From the NCBI GenBank assembly GCA_030549335.1, contig CM060188.1:16681501-16745500 (forward strand): a stretch of DNA of 64,000 nucleotides, given 5' to 3'. Below are positions 12,801-23,110 of the stretch, in pieces. The position numbers were made by a program, and so were the translations under genes. This DNA is from Pontederia crassipes. Its lineage: Eukaryota; Streptophyta; Magnoliopsida; Commelinales; Pontederiaceae. The notes under the pieces were generated by a model. That model did not search any database. It was not told the DNA's origin and was given only the letters and a program-made list of their open reading frames with translations. Within the stretch, counting starts at the first letter, position 1. Each line of letters begins with the position of its first letter.

Positions 12801-15800
12801 AAGTTTGAAATCTTTGTTGGATATCTCTTTGTAAATTATTTGGCTGTTGCTGCATAGTTAAATGTTGCTGCAAGTGAGCAGGTTGTGACTGAATTTGGGA
12901 CATGAGCTGTTGTGATTGCTGATGTTGAGACTGCTGATTTTGTGACTGTATTGCAGCTACAGTTTGCTGATTTTGATGTTGCTGTGGCGGCTGTTGCTGA
13001 TGTTGATATTGTTGCTGCTGTTGCACTAATTTTGATTGTTGCAGCATATGCATGGGTCGTTGTTGAGGCTGCATATTTGAGACGCCAGATACAGATCCAA
13101 GTATCTGCTGCTGTTGCTGCTGCTGTTGCTGTTGTTGCTGTTGCTGCGGTAGCGCCGGCATGCTGTTATTTTGAGGCCCTAATTGCTTTTGATGCAAAGA
13201 TATGTTCTGTTGATTCAGCATTTGTTGAGATTGTTGCATGTTTAAGAGGGTATTCTGTTGCACAGGTATCCTCTGAGGTTGCTGTTGCATTTCTGTAATA
13301 CTTGTTTGTTGCCCAAGAAGTTGAGTCTGTTGGAGATTCGACACATTTGTTTGTGAACCAATTAGCTGTGGCTGATGTTGCTGTAAAGATAAACTCGACT
13401 GTTGAGTAACTGCAGTGGGCTGCTGCTGGAGTGTGGATGCTTGTTGGTGCAAGGTTGGTTGTGGCTGTTGTTGTGGTCGGGCAACTGATTGTGGATGTTG
13501 CTGAAGCAAAGATGGCACAGACTGATGAACTGAGTTTAACTGATTCTGTCGAAGGCCAGATTGTGCAGAAGACTGCACTGCTCCAGGTTGTGTTGGTGGA
13601 ATAGATGACTGGGCTGACTGAAGAGTGGATGGCATTTGCATTAAGGGCTGTTGAGAAGATTGCAACTGCGTAGTCTGCAACAAGGATTGCTGCTGCTGCT
13701 GCTGCTGCTGCTGCTGTGGTATATGTGATTGCAAAACTGAAGATTGCTGTAACTTCTGTTGTTTCAGCAACTGTTGCTGCACTTGAAGTTGGTGCTGATA
13801 AAGAAGTTGATTCTGTGATTGTTGCTGCTGTTGTGATATCATTGGTTGTTGCTGTTGTCTTCCTTGCATTTGCCTTTGAGCATTGGCATAAATATCAGGT
13901 GTATTAGTTTGGACTATAGAGTTGTTTGCAGCACTCTGTGACATTCCAGACATGTTCTGGCCAGCACTGGAAACAGTGGACTGGTTAAGAGTTTTGAAGG
14001 ACGACAATGAAGAAAAATTATTAGCCGAACTATCTACTGCAACTGAAGTATTATTTTGAATATTTTGTGGAAACATCTGCTGCCTTGTTGAAGTCTGATT
14101 GACCATAGGCATTGATAATGACTGTGTTTGATTGTTGATTTGTGGCTGTATTCCCAGTGATGCTGTCACAGGAATAAAAGTAAACAATAAATTACTGATT
14201 TAGAAGCAGAATTCATCTGGTCAGATTAAATTCAACTAACAGTTTTCTTTAAGAGGGAATTCAACTAACAGTTCTCTACAAATATAGTGGAAACATGGCC
14301 TAAAGGTGAACTTTCTTAAATTGTAGAGTACCAAAAATCATTTCTCAGACGTAACAATGAAATAGATGCAATTTAATTTTGAAAAAATATCCCTATACAA
14401 AATAGTTATACAAATTTACCAGCGTTAATGCAAATGTGTGCACATGAGAGGAAAACTTACTCTCTGTTTTAAATCTACATTAACATAACCAAGTCAGTCT
14501 TTCTTAATGATTCAGGTATGTAGTTCATCTAGATCCCTTTGTTGTGGATCCCTTCGTCCCCTGAAACCTTAAGGATGATTGGGGCTGAGCTCCTAATGCT
14601 TTGCAGGAACCTCAACTTTTACTTTGACAGAATCAGTAGAGACGGTTGGATATAGTCCTTCAATCGATTCTTGGCCTAGGAAATATGAACCACCTTCTTC
14701 CCCCATAGTACACAGGTTGACTGCTCTTTCCTGAGCAACAGAAAATGATTTGGAGGACCCTGACACCTTTTTCTAGGACACATACATCTTTAATGATCCA
14801 ATGTAATTAAAGTTCTCACAAGCCCATACAATTATTGATCGGCTCCTAATTTTGACACCATATGTGGGGTCAGTGATTTTAGTGCATTGTTGCACAAGAG
14901 TATGGTGGCACAAGAACCACACAAAGAGTGGCCCTCATTCCCTTTTTTTTTTTGAGAAAAAGGATGACCACCAAGGTTGTGGTTGTCATCCAGGTGTGTG
15001 TGTATAGAAGGAATATTAGTGTGATACCACACAAATTGGACGCACTATGCAACAGTACAATTTGGGTCGTCCGACACATCAACGGTTGGCGATCCCTGAA
15101 TGACGAGGATGAGGAGGATGACAAGGTGTAGGGTCCGCCCCCGCCGCTTTCGTGAGGGGAGACGCCTTGTGCACGCCACCCCCCTTCAAGTTCCACCGGA
15201 TCTGGTCGGAGTCTGACGAGATCCGCTTCCTCCAGAGCCCCGGAGATCCCCCGCCAGATTTTGTGCCGTCAATAGCGAAGCCAAGCGTGCCAAAAATGAA
15301 GCAGAGGATGGCCGACGTTGATGCACGATCGGATGGCCAAGATCGCATGGTCGCACAGTGCGCCAAATGTGTGGTAACACACTAATATTCCTATATATAT
15401 ATATAAAAAGACAACATGTATAAATATGGACCCTCAAGGAGAAAGCAACGCTCAAAAAAAAAAGGAGAGGGCAACAAAGGAGGAGGGGAAAAGTACACAG
15501 TCTAACAGAAACCCCACTCCAATAGGATACATGACCTCGCCCGGTGCACATAGGCTTCTTGTGAGTCCGGCCTCTTCAATGGCTTCAACGGGAAACTTGT
15601 TCCTCTACTATAGTATGCAGATGATACAATTTTCTTCATAGAAAGGAGTCCAGCAGAAGGCTAGAAGGGTGGCCATTCTGGTGGAGCTGTTTAGTGCGGC
15701 ATCATGTCTTGAGATCAATCATGCCAAGTCAACCTTAATCTCCGAGGACACATCTCGATGCGTGGCAAAGCTTCGCGCTCCAATTGGTACACTACCAGTC

Positions 15801-17099
15801 ACATATTTGGGTCTTCCTCTTTCTAACCAGCATATCGGCTCTTGAGGGTGGACTCCGGTCATCGAACGATTGGAGCACACATAAGAGGGCTGGAGCCTGA
15901 GATTACTATCACGTGGGAGCCGGCTGCACTCTTCAAGTGTGCTTGTTCACCCCTGCTCCGGTCAGTTCTATTGGCGCTCCCGATCTATTATGTGTCAATT
16001 CTCCAGATGCTGCCCCAAGTCCTAAGTCGGCTGGACTCATTGAGGAGCAAGTTCTTTTAGCAGGGAGGCAATTCAAACTGACAAGGCAACCATCTTGTAT
16101 CTTGGCAGAGTGTGTAGCAGCTTACCTCGCAGGGGGGTCTGGGCATGCGGGTTCTCCACCACACCAATTGGGCCCTCGTATCCAGGTGAGTGGGGTGGAT
16201 CATGGGACCCGAGGACAGTCTATGGCTTTCACCTGCTACAGGCGAGATTTGTCATGGGAATCCAGGACTTTTACCATGCGGGTCGTCTTCCTTCTGGTGT
16301 GGGGTGGAGACACATGCTCTGTTGGTGCCCCCTTTCATGGTGCCTTAACTCGGCTCAAGGGAGGTGTTTTCCTTCTGGCAGCAGGACTGATTTTCTAAGG
16401 GCCAACTATCAGCTGCATTCCCTTGATAATGGGCCTTCACGGTGCACCCAGACGCATCGGTTGTGGAAACCTGGTCAAGCCAGTGGATCGGGCACCAGCT
16501 CATGGACTCTACGCTTGAGCATCCACTATCAGATTAGCACATTTCAGAGCTATTGACACTTCATCAGCAGATCGCCCCGTCCACCCTGAAATTGTCTGAA
16601 AATGATGTGGCAGGGAGGAAGCGGAGGTACAGACTACAGGCTGACAAAGGCGCTGAAAGTGGGTGCCACTTCAAGTCAATATCGTTGCTTGGCTCCTACA
16701 GCATGGCAGGATTTTCACTACAGTCTACAGGGTGAGAAGGGCGCCCAATTCTGACACATCTTGCGCATTATGTGGTCTGGTGGAGGAGGACATGGCCCAC
16801 CTTTTTGTCGAGTGTGCTGTGGCCAGGGAGCTTTGTTTACGTACAGGGATCACCATCGACAGCCCATTGCCGTTGGAGACTTTCTAGCAGTCACTCAGAG
16901 CAGGGGTAGTTAGAGGCAAAGGTGGAGAGCAGCCTCAGCGATGTTTCATTTGGATCAATTTTTGAGGGGAGAGATGTCAGGTTGACGATATTGTACACCA
17001 TACTTCTTTTCTTCTTCAGGAGTGGGGTTGTGGTTAATGGATGTACGTTTCCCCTTTTTCGTTGCTTTCTTAAGAGCTTATGCAAGTACATGTTGATTT

Positions 17100-17137
<38 letters not shown>

Positions 17138-20100
17138 ATTGCAGCCACAACTCTCGGCGGTCATCCTTTTTTTCCCTCAAAAAAAAAAGATAATTTTTTT
17201 TTTTTTGAGAAGGGAAAGGATGACCACCACTTAGGTTGTCATCCACGTATATATATATCATCAAAAAGGGATCATCATGTACAAAAGACACTCTCCAGAG
17301 GAGAGCAACAAAAAACGACGGGAAAAATGATTAAATACTGCTGGTAGAAAGATTCGAACTCTATACCTCCTCAAGGAAAATGGACACACCTACCACTCAG
17401 TCACTACTTTATGATGACAATGATGGTAAATGATAGAGGTGTGATAATGAAATCACTGTGCACCACATTTGCTTTTTTTACTAGAGTAGAGCGTATGTTT
17501 GTACCTACTGTTAGTCATCTTAAACTTTTAGTCTTGGCTTTCTGTACATTTTTCACACTTTCAACACATACTGACGCTGCAAAATATGTACAAAAAGATC
17601 AAGCTACTAACTGAAGTGACTGTAACTTATCTGGCCTGCTAAGACGTTGCTCGGTCTCCGGTATGCCTGGACAAGAACACCTGGGAAAAGTCGATGATGC
17701 TGGTTCAAGCATCAGGAACTGACTAATCCTAACTCTGGACTCCACCAACGCCTTGGAGAGAGTTCCAAGGTTGAATCCGCACAAAGACGAACTTAGAAAA
17801 GATAGTATTTTTTTAACACAAAACAAAAACTGATTTATTTCATCCAAGAACTCTCTTTTATAGAGTTTTGTTAAGATAGACAGTTTCAACTAATTTGTGA
17901 TAACATCCATAACAAACTAAAACAGAAAGGAAATGTGATAAGGAAAGAAACTAAATAGAGACTAAATTTGAAATACTAGGAGTTAGTTATTGTAGGATTT
18001 CTTCATCAGATCTCTATCAAGATCTGCATTACATACAGATACCAGATCTCCCAGTTATCCATCTACCCTCTTGAAAGAAATATTTATTGCCTCTGAACAA
18101 AAGACAAACGTTTGTCTTTGGATGGTTTCTTACGTACTGTGGAAATAAACTGAACTAGTTACAGGAACATACCGGTATCTGCAGGATTTTGATTCGACAC
18201 AGCACCATTTGACATTGACGGATTAATTGGAGCATTCTGCTGGGTCTTCGACTCCATCGAAAGCATCTTTAGAGAAATTTTCCGCAGATAATCAGACTGA
18301 AAAAAAAAGGTTAGAAATTCTCTTCTCACCCAAAATAGTACATTAAAATCATTGAGAGAAGAAAGAAAAAGGTTAACATATTCCCCCAAGAGGCTGAGAG
18401 ACAGCATATACAACAATCAAGAAGCCAGTGTGTAAAAGAATAAAAGAATAGTTGAATGGAAAAGAAATTGAAAATCATACACAAAATGAAAAATTGAATA
18501 AACCTAAATGCAAAGAAAAGCATGAAAAAGGAAGAAAGATTAGCATAAGAACCAAAACTTAGGTATTCATCTAGCAGAGAAAAACGTTAACATATAAAAG
18601 AAAAGGAAAAATTTTCGAAAGTACTGCAAAATTGGTTTTTCTTTTTCTCCAACTATAAAAAGGAAAATGCAAAATTCTTTATCTAAAATTGATACAAACC
18701 ATGAAGCGAAATTCATTCTTAGACTGATGAAAGCCATTAGCATTTTTACTAAGGGTAGAAACTGATATATAAATTGGTTCATACCAGGCAACCTTTCAGT
18801 TATGACCAAACTCATCTAGTTCTCTTTCTTTTCTATTTTTTTTTATTTTTATTTTTTGAAGGAGGAAAGGCTGTCTGCCCTGTTATGGCGCCATCCATGA
18901 GTTCCCTCCCTTATGTTTCTTTGCTAGACCAGCATAAAGGCATAGTCTTATGTAGTAAATACAAAAGTGAAGAATATAAAGCAGACATACACCAAAAATA
19001 AGCTAGAAAGTAATGTGACAGATATAGTAGTAGCATGCAGATGTGTAGATATGGTGGTAAGATGAAAAGGATAATGTTTTATTTTAAAGGTGAAAAGCTT
19101 ATATAGATGTAGGATGTTTTCTAATGGACTTGCTGCTTGTACAGAAATTTGTTGAATCATAGCAAATATCACAACAGCATTAGAAGATTTTTAAGAGGAA
19201 AATTGGGTAAGATCACCTTAATTATGGTCTGTATAAAAGGAAAGCCCAAAGATTGATCACAACAATTGCAGTAGAAGTTTTCTTTAGAAGAAAATTTGGG
19301 TAAAATATGCCAATTCTAGTAGAAGTGTAAACATTCTTTTTTTCATTTTGAAAGATGAAAAGTGAACCAACAGTGAGGAGAATAATAAGGCCTCGGCACC
19401 ATAGGTGCCTTGATGAGTGGATTCAATGATGAAGATTGTAACATGTTGAAGCAAACACATGTCAACTCATGTTTGCTAGGCTTTAGAAAAGGAGCTGCAA
19501 AGAGAGTTTATCTTATTTTAACTTAATTTCTATGAATAAGACTTCATGGGTTTTGCAAAACATCGACCATAGATAGCACATTAGACTTTATTTTACAAGA
19601 AATCAGTTAAATAAATCAAAATCGTCACTGATTGCGGATGTGCACCTTGTAAACATGCCCAAATCAAGGGTTATCTACATTGCATATGATTCATAGTTTT
19701 ACATAACAAGGAGCATACAACCCGCAGAATATTGATAAGCTATAACAATATGGATATCATCAAAACAAACATATAGACATGTAAATTAGATCAATTGTGT
19801 ATACCATTCTAATTTAGGGGTGTTCACCCAACCCGACCAAGTCTGGGCGGGTAAGGTTGGGTGGAGTTTCAAATTTTTTTAAGGGTGGGCGAGTCTGGTT
19901 GGGTTGGGTCGGGTCGGGTGGTCTTTTTATTTTTTAATATAAAAAATGTATTTAATATTTTATTTTATATACCAAAAATATTGTTTTAAATATCTAGCTA
20001 TTTTTCTACATGTAAAATACTTTATTTTATTTTTTAAATTTAAAATGATATAAAATACTTAGATTAACTAAAAAATCAACAACAACAACAAAGCCTTATC

Positions 20101-22864
20101 CCACTAGGTGGGGTCGGCTACATGGATGACGCCTTCGTTGATCCATGTTCATAAGATTCGACAGAATTTTACGCTGGCTGTCGGGACCTAACACAACCCT
20201 TCTCCTTTATCCGAACTTGGGACCGGTATAAGATTCGACAGAATTTTTTTTTTTTTTTTTTATTATTATTTTTAATTTCAATGATTTTTTAGTAGTAGAT
20301 TAACTAAAAAATCATTGAAATTAAAAATAATAAAAAAACTCGGGTCATTGGGTCAAGTCCCGACCCGACGTCGGGTCGGATTCCCGGATGAACACCCCTA
20401 TTCTAATTTGACATTGTAGATTCTCTTGAACCATAAAGAAAGTGAAAAGAATAAAGATAATCTAAAAAAGCTACCTGACTAACAGCAGCAGTGTATATCT
20501 TCTCCTCAAATCGAACGGCAATCCTCTGTAGTTCATTCAAGCCTTCAGGTACTGAGATAGGCAAGTGTTTTTTCAAAGTCTCCATTCTATGGAAAGACAA
20601 ACAGTTAACAAGAATTAAAATATACATAAAGGAAACCATAAACCAAACAAATCGATGAATGAAGCACAATAAGAACAAAAACAAAGGAATAACAAGATCA
20701 TTTAACAGGTAAATGCAACAATGTTTTGGAAAATACAAGTTCTCCAAGATTGAGGAATGAATCAACCAACAAAGCAAATAAGAATAGTTCCCTACAAAGC
20801 CCAAAAAAACTACCATGTGCACAACATGCATAGTGAAACTCCCCTTCAGTTACACTGCTATATTGATGATATAAAAGGAATTGCGAAGGTGATACTAAAC
20901 TAGCACTTAATGGAAATAACACTAGAAGTTTCATTGCTTTAGCACTTCGTGCATGAAGATTCCAGTGTAAGGTTGCTTTAGGAAGATTTCAACACATTTG
21001 AAAACTCTAGTGTCATGTATAGGTTTGTAAATTACTTTTTTTTTTAGGAGAAAAAGGATGAGCACCAGGTTAGGGTGAGGTTTCTAAATTACTAAAAACG
21101 AAGAGACTGATATAAGCTGCAAAATCATTTGACTATGCATTGACAACATTTGTGTTTGAGAACATTGAATCTCCATCATCTCCTACTGACAGGAAGCCAG
21201 ATAATTTCTTTTCATATTCCAGATTTCAACTCCCCAATCTAAAATATCTTGACTGATAAAGTTCCAGACATAGGTTGTCCATTACTAAATTAATAGCAAA
21301 AATTGGACAATACATGATTACAGAGACAGGGTCATAGCTCATAAACCTAAATTAAGTTAAATGTACAAGACCTTTGGTGCAAAAGATAATAGGAAAATAT
21401 CAAGATCTATGTAGCTCAAAGAGGGATTGAACTGATTCAATGTTCCAAGCACTTGAAACTTTGAGTACAGATTAATATAATTTTAATCCAAATCTTAATG
21501 TCAAGGAAAGCTATTGAGAAGAAACTATTTGAGATAATTATCATGTCATATTCCTAAACATTTCTACTACAATTTTTAATGCTTATGTTACTAGGGATAA
21601 TTATCTCTCCACACGAAGAGAAGTTCAATCATCTTCTGGATTTCAGCTTCCTGGATATGTCACAAGCAATCCAAGTTCACTATACAGATTAAACAGCTGA
21701 CGGTGAAGGTGGCTAGCATATGAAGCTGCACATTATTTTCCCAGATAAACAATTAACACATAGATTTGTATGATTTTTCATGTTAGGCATAGGAACGCAT
21801 TGAAATTTCATAACTAAGAAGGTTTTTATAGGACAATTTTGCAATACCGAGCTTAAAATGTTGCAGCACCAACTTTACCCCAGAAAATTACCTTAGCTAT
21901 ATATCCATAATATGCTTATGCAATCTTAGGACTGTTTATAAACAACCACCTTGGAGATCCGTTTATAATCAGACTACAAAGACCAGAGATGGGGACTGTG
22001 GATCATGGCGTCTGCGGTCATGTGGATTGTGGGCCATAAGGCTCTAGCACAACTGTACCCTTTTTTATGGTGAGCGATGTTACATAGAAAATATTGCTCA
22101 TTATATAGACATTTTGATGAGAGAGTGAGAGGGTGGATAGTTTCCTGGCCGTGGATATCTAAAGCATTTCCCATTTCCTCCTTTTGTGTGTGTGTGTGTG
22201 TGTGTTTTTGCAATTTTATCTCTCATACTTTTTGTGATCACAGATGTACATCTTTTGATCACTGATATATCTACATATATATATACCCACCTGGTCAGAT
22301 AGTATGACCGAGTCATCCTTTTTACCTCTCAAGAAAACAAAAAAAAAATCAACCTACAAAGTAAAACGCCCTTTCACCAGACTCCACAATTGGATCTAAG
22401 AACAGAAAAAAAAAAAGGATTCCGACTATGAAGAACACCCAACACGTCAAGAGCTAAATCAAGGTCATTCTTCTGTACCTAAATTTCCAGCTTCCCCCTT
22501 TTAATAACTGGACCAGACAACAGAAAAAAAAATATCCTTTGACAGGAAGGAACATTTTCAGCTTTGGCTACAAAATCCCCCTTCCCGGAACTGCAGTATC
22601 TCCCGTATCACAATAATTACACGAACTCCGACCAATCAAGGTGATATTTCGACTACCCCCGACGCATCGTACCGATAGACAATAGCAATAAACCAAATAA
22701 AAAAGCGAGCTTTGACAGAGACCGACAACGAGCACGTACATCTTGTTCACGACCCTCTGCCGTGCTTCTGGCTGGAGCTGCGTTCTCCAATCGACGGACG
22801 ACGCTTCCATCGCCGCCCCCGCCGCCGGATCGCCCTGCGCCGGACGCCAGCTGTTCGCCTCCAT
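6825..22864 (-). CDS. MED15: Mediator complex subunit 15 (MED15a-type transcription co-activator), 11 exons, complete
   Basis: Exons (high to low): 22864-22740, 20586-20475, 18296-18173, 14162-12714, 12559-12501, 11146-11072, 10980-9589, 8840-8496, 7472-7281, 7203-7115, 7026-6825. They sum to 4,164 nt (1,387 aa plus TGA) and every phase closes. Residues about 22-98 form the KIX domain ([17 protein letters not shown], then [20 protein letters not shown]), which binds activators. Exon 4 (residues ~121-604) and exon 7 (~649-1112) are Gln-rich. The junction of exons 5-7 encodes the conserved helical stretch starting [16 protein letters not shown]. Residues ~1113-1387 are the plant MED15 C-terminus, with a basic KRRKTE patch and [18 protein letters not shown]. 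By family, it is the nuclear Mediator tail subunit linking activators to RNA polymerase II. The start was chosen because family members begin M-x-x-N-x-WRP. Introns 4 and 5 appear to use GC donors. Large introns 1, 2, 3 and 5 carry transposon insertions. Confidence 0.93.
9158..9255. repeat. Two tandem 49-bp units in MED15 intron 7
   Basis: Unit 1 (9158-9206) and unit 2 (9207-9255) both start AATGTAGCATAATC and end CATCCTGCCTT, with a handful of substitutions between them. Confidence 0.85.
11678..11853 (+). mobile_element. RTE-tail / Au-SINE-type retroposon copy with (TTG)n end, in MED15 intron 5
   Basis: It begins AGCCGGTCCCAAGCCCGGAT and ends TGGGATAAGGCTTTG followed by repeated TTG. The TTG tail and the GGGATAAGGCTTTG terminus are hallmarks of plant Au-type SINEs and the RTE LINEs that mobilise them. 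A second copy in reverse orientation lies at 20079-20250. The copies differ by substitutions and small indels. Target duplication not resolved here. Confidence 0.65.
12501..12559 (-). other. MED15: MED15 exon 5, flanked by two GC-AG introns
   Basis: This 59-nt exon encodes [19 protein letters not shown]. The exon 4 donor must be G|GCAAGT (12714|12713) and the exon 5 donor AAG|GCATGT (12501|12500) for the reading frame and the conserved VYQK-IKSMKEL junction to hold. Nearby GT alternatives shift the frame. Confidence 0.7.
14943..14991 (-). mobile_element. 3' end of an L1-family retroposon copy (hairpin plus A-tail)
   Basis: On the minus strand the sequence reads GGATGACAACC, a short loop, GGTGGTCATCC, then TTTTTCTC and an A-run (T-run 14943-14953 on plus). 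The same hairpin-tail module ends the LINE at 17188 and recurs at 17194-17244 and, less perfectly, near 21036 and 22312. Confidence 0.55.
15010..15391. mobile_element. TIR element (~80-bp TIRs) carrying a GeBP-like gene fragment, in MED15 intron 3
   Basis: The left end (GGAATATTAGTGTGATACCA from 15010) and the reverse complement of the right end (GGAATATTAGTGTGTTACCA from 15391) match over about 80 bp, down to CATCAACG near the inner edge. The interior is GC-rich, unlike the host intron. It contains, in one plus-strand frame at 15185-15235, [17 protein letters not shown]. That is the start of the GeBP/STOREKEEPER DNA-binding domain in my knowledge of the family; only this fragment is present, so the gene is incomplete. 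The architecture (long TIRs, no transposase, captured exon) fits a Pack-MULE. No 9-bp target duplication could be shown. The flanks are GT and TA microsatellite. Confidence 0.75.
15185..15300 (+). pseudogene. Captured fragment of a GeBP/STOREKEEPER-like transcription-factor gene
   Basis: [14 protein letters not shown] matches the W-S-x-x-DE-I-x-x-L-Q pattern of the DUF573/GeBP domain. The usual continuation of that domain is lost after about 17 residues, so the segment is a partial exon carried between the inverted repeats of the element at 15010-15391. Confidence 0.6.
15545..17188 (+). mobile_element. Degenerate L1-like LINE (5'-truncated), in MED15 intron 3, antisense to the gene
   Basis: Translated pieces, in shifting frames, follow the order of plant L1 ORF2. 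The reverse-transcriptase catalytic box [10 protein letters not shown] is encoded at 15614 on, then [46 protein letters not shown] and, near 16740-16830, a zf-RVT segment ([19 protein letters not shown]). Many stop codons and frame changes make it non-functional. The 3' end is an (AT)n tract (17104-17133), a hairpin and an A-run (17179-17188). The endonuclease and the front of the RT are absent. Confidence 0.85.
17194..17244 (-). mobile_element. Second L1-family 3' tail, head-to-head with the LINE end
   Basis: The T-run 17194-17206 is followed by GAGAAGGGAAAGGATGACCA and a GGATGAC...GTCATCC hairpin (17218-17244), then a TA tract. It is inverted relative to the LINE tail that ends at 17188, giving a compact palindromic junction. 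Confidence 0.55.
17600..18060 (-). mobile_element. Possible solo LTR in MED15 intron 3
   Basis: On the minus strand the segment contains CTATAAAAGAGAG (TATA-like) followed after about 10 bp by AATAAA, the order expected in an LTR. Composition differs from the neighbouring intron. Ends and target duplication were not resolved. It could instead be other retroelement debris. Confidence 0.35.
19815..20400. mobile_element. hAT-type MITE with perfect 8-bp target duplication, in MED15 intron 2
   Basis: The ends are TAGGGGTGTTCA at 19815 and its inverse TGAACACCCCTA ending at 20400. The octamer TTCTAATT lies at 19807-19814 and again at 20401-20408, a textbook hAT target site. Sub-terminal parts are CCCGAC/GTCGGG repeats. 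The interior is AT-rich and contains a later retroposon insertion (20079-20295). Confidence 0.9.
20079..20295 (-). mobile_element. RTE-tail / Au-SINE-type retroposon nested in the hAT MITE, with snap-back 5' end
   Basis: Minus-strand copy of the family at 11678-11853: the (TTG)n end is at 20079 and GGGATAAGGCTTTG follows. It is bounded by a perfect 19-bp target duplication, TAGATTAACTAAAAAATCA, at 20060-20078 and 20296-20314. Beyond its 5' end lies an inverted copy of the adjacent target (20256-20292 against 20303-20338). A 15-20 bp piece of the element around AAGATTCGACAGAATT is also duplicated (near 20150 and 20232). Confidence 0.75.
21036..21082 (-). mobile_element. Weak L1-family 3' tail copy in MED15 intron 1
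   Basis: A T-run followed by AGGAGAAAAAGGATGAGCAC and a degenerate hairpin; same layout as 14943-14991. Confidence 0.35.
22185..22204. repeat. (TG)n microsatellite in MED15 intron 1
   Basis: Roughly ten TG units. Confidence 0.9.
22270..22350 (+). mobile_element. L1-family 3' tail copy in MED15 intron 1
   Basis: A TA tract, then GGTCAGATAGTATGACC (hairpin), GAGTCATCCTTTTTACCTCT and an A-rich tail ending near 22350. It has the same order of elements as the LINE end at 17188. Confidence 0.4.
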
Positions 22865-23110
22865 CGGATCGCTCGGACACCCTAGAAAAGTATCACCAGA
22901 GGAAGAAGGCAAATAGAGTCGAAAGCCGAGTCACCGAAAAAGATCGTTTTTTATGCGGGGCACGGGCATCCAAGACAGCACAGGCAGGGGAGGCAGCGGC
23001 GGCGGAGGAGAGGCGTCACCTGTGGAGAGAGAAGAGGCGGCCGTCGCGGAGGAACTCGGCCACGGTTGGGGCGTCACCTGTGGAGAGAGAAGAGGCGGCG
23101 ACCCATTTAA
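22865..23110 (-). promoter_or_regulatory. GC-rich 5' leader / proximal promoter of MED15
   Basis: The composition rises to well over 60% G+C immediately upstream of the MED15 start. It contains two direct copies of GGCGTCACCTGTGGAGAGAG... (23012-23040 and 23070-23098, period 58). An in-frame upstream ATG at 22912 would add 16 residues. Confidence 0.5.

Noticed and set aside
12912-13298. Plus-strand 128-codon ORF rich in Ala and Val (and similar ones at 10155 and 13716)
   Set aside because: These are antisense shadows of the CAG/CAA Gln codons in MED15 exons 4 and 7.
15842-16556. Three overlapping plus-strand ORFs as separate genes
   Set aside because: They are frame pieces of one degenerate L1 reverse transcriptase.
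17186-17347. A microRNA-like hairpin at the palindromic junction near 17,140-17,260
   Set aside because: The symmetry is explained by two head-to-head L1-type tails with poly-A and poly-T runs, not by a conserved precursor.
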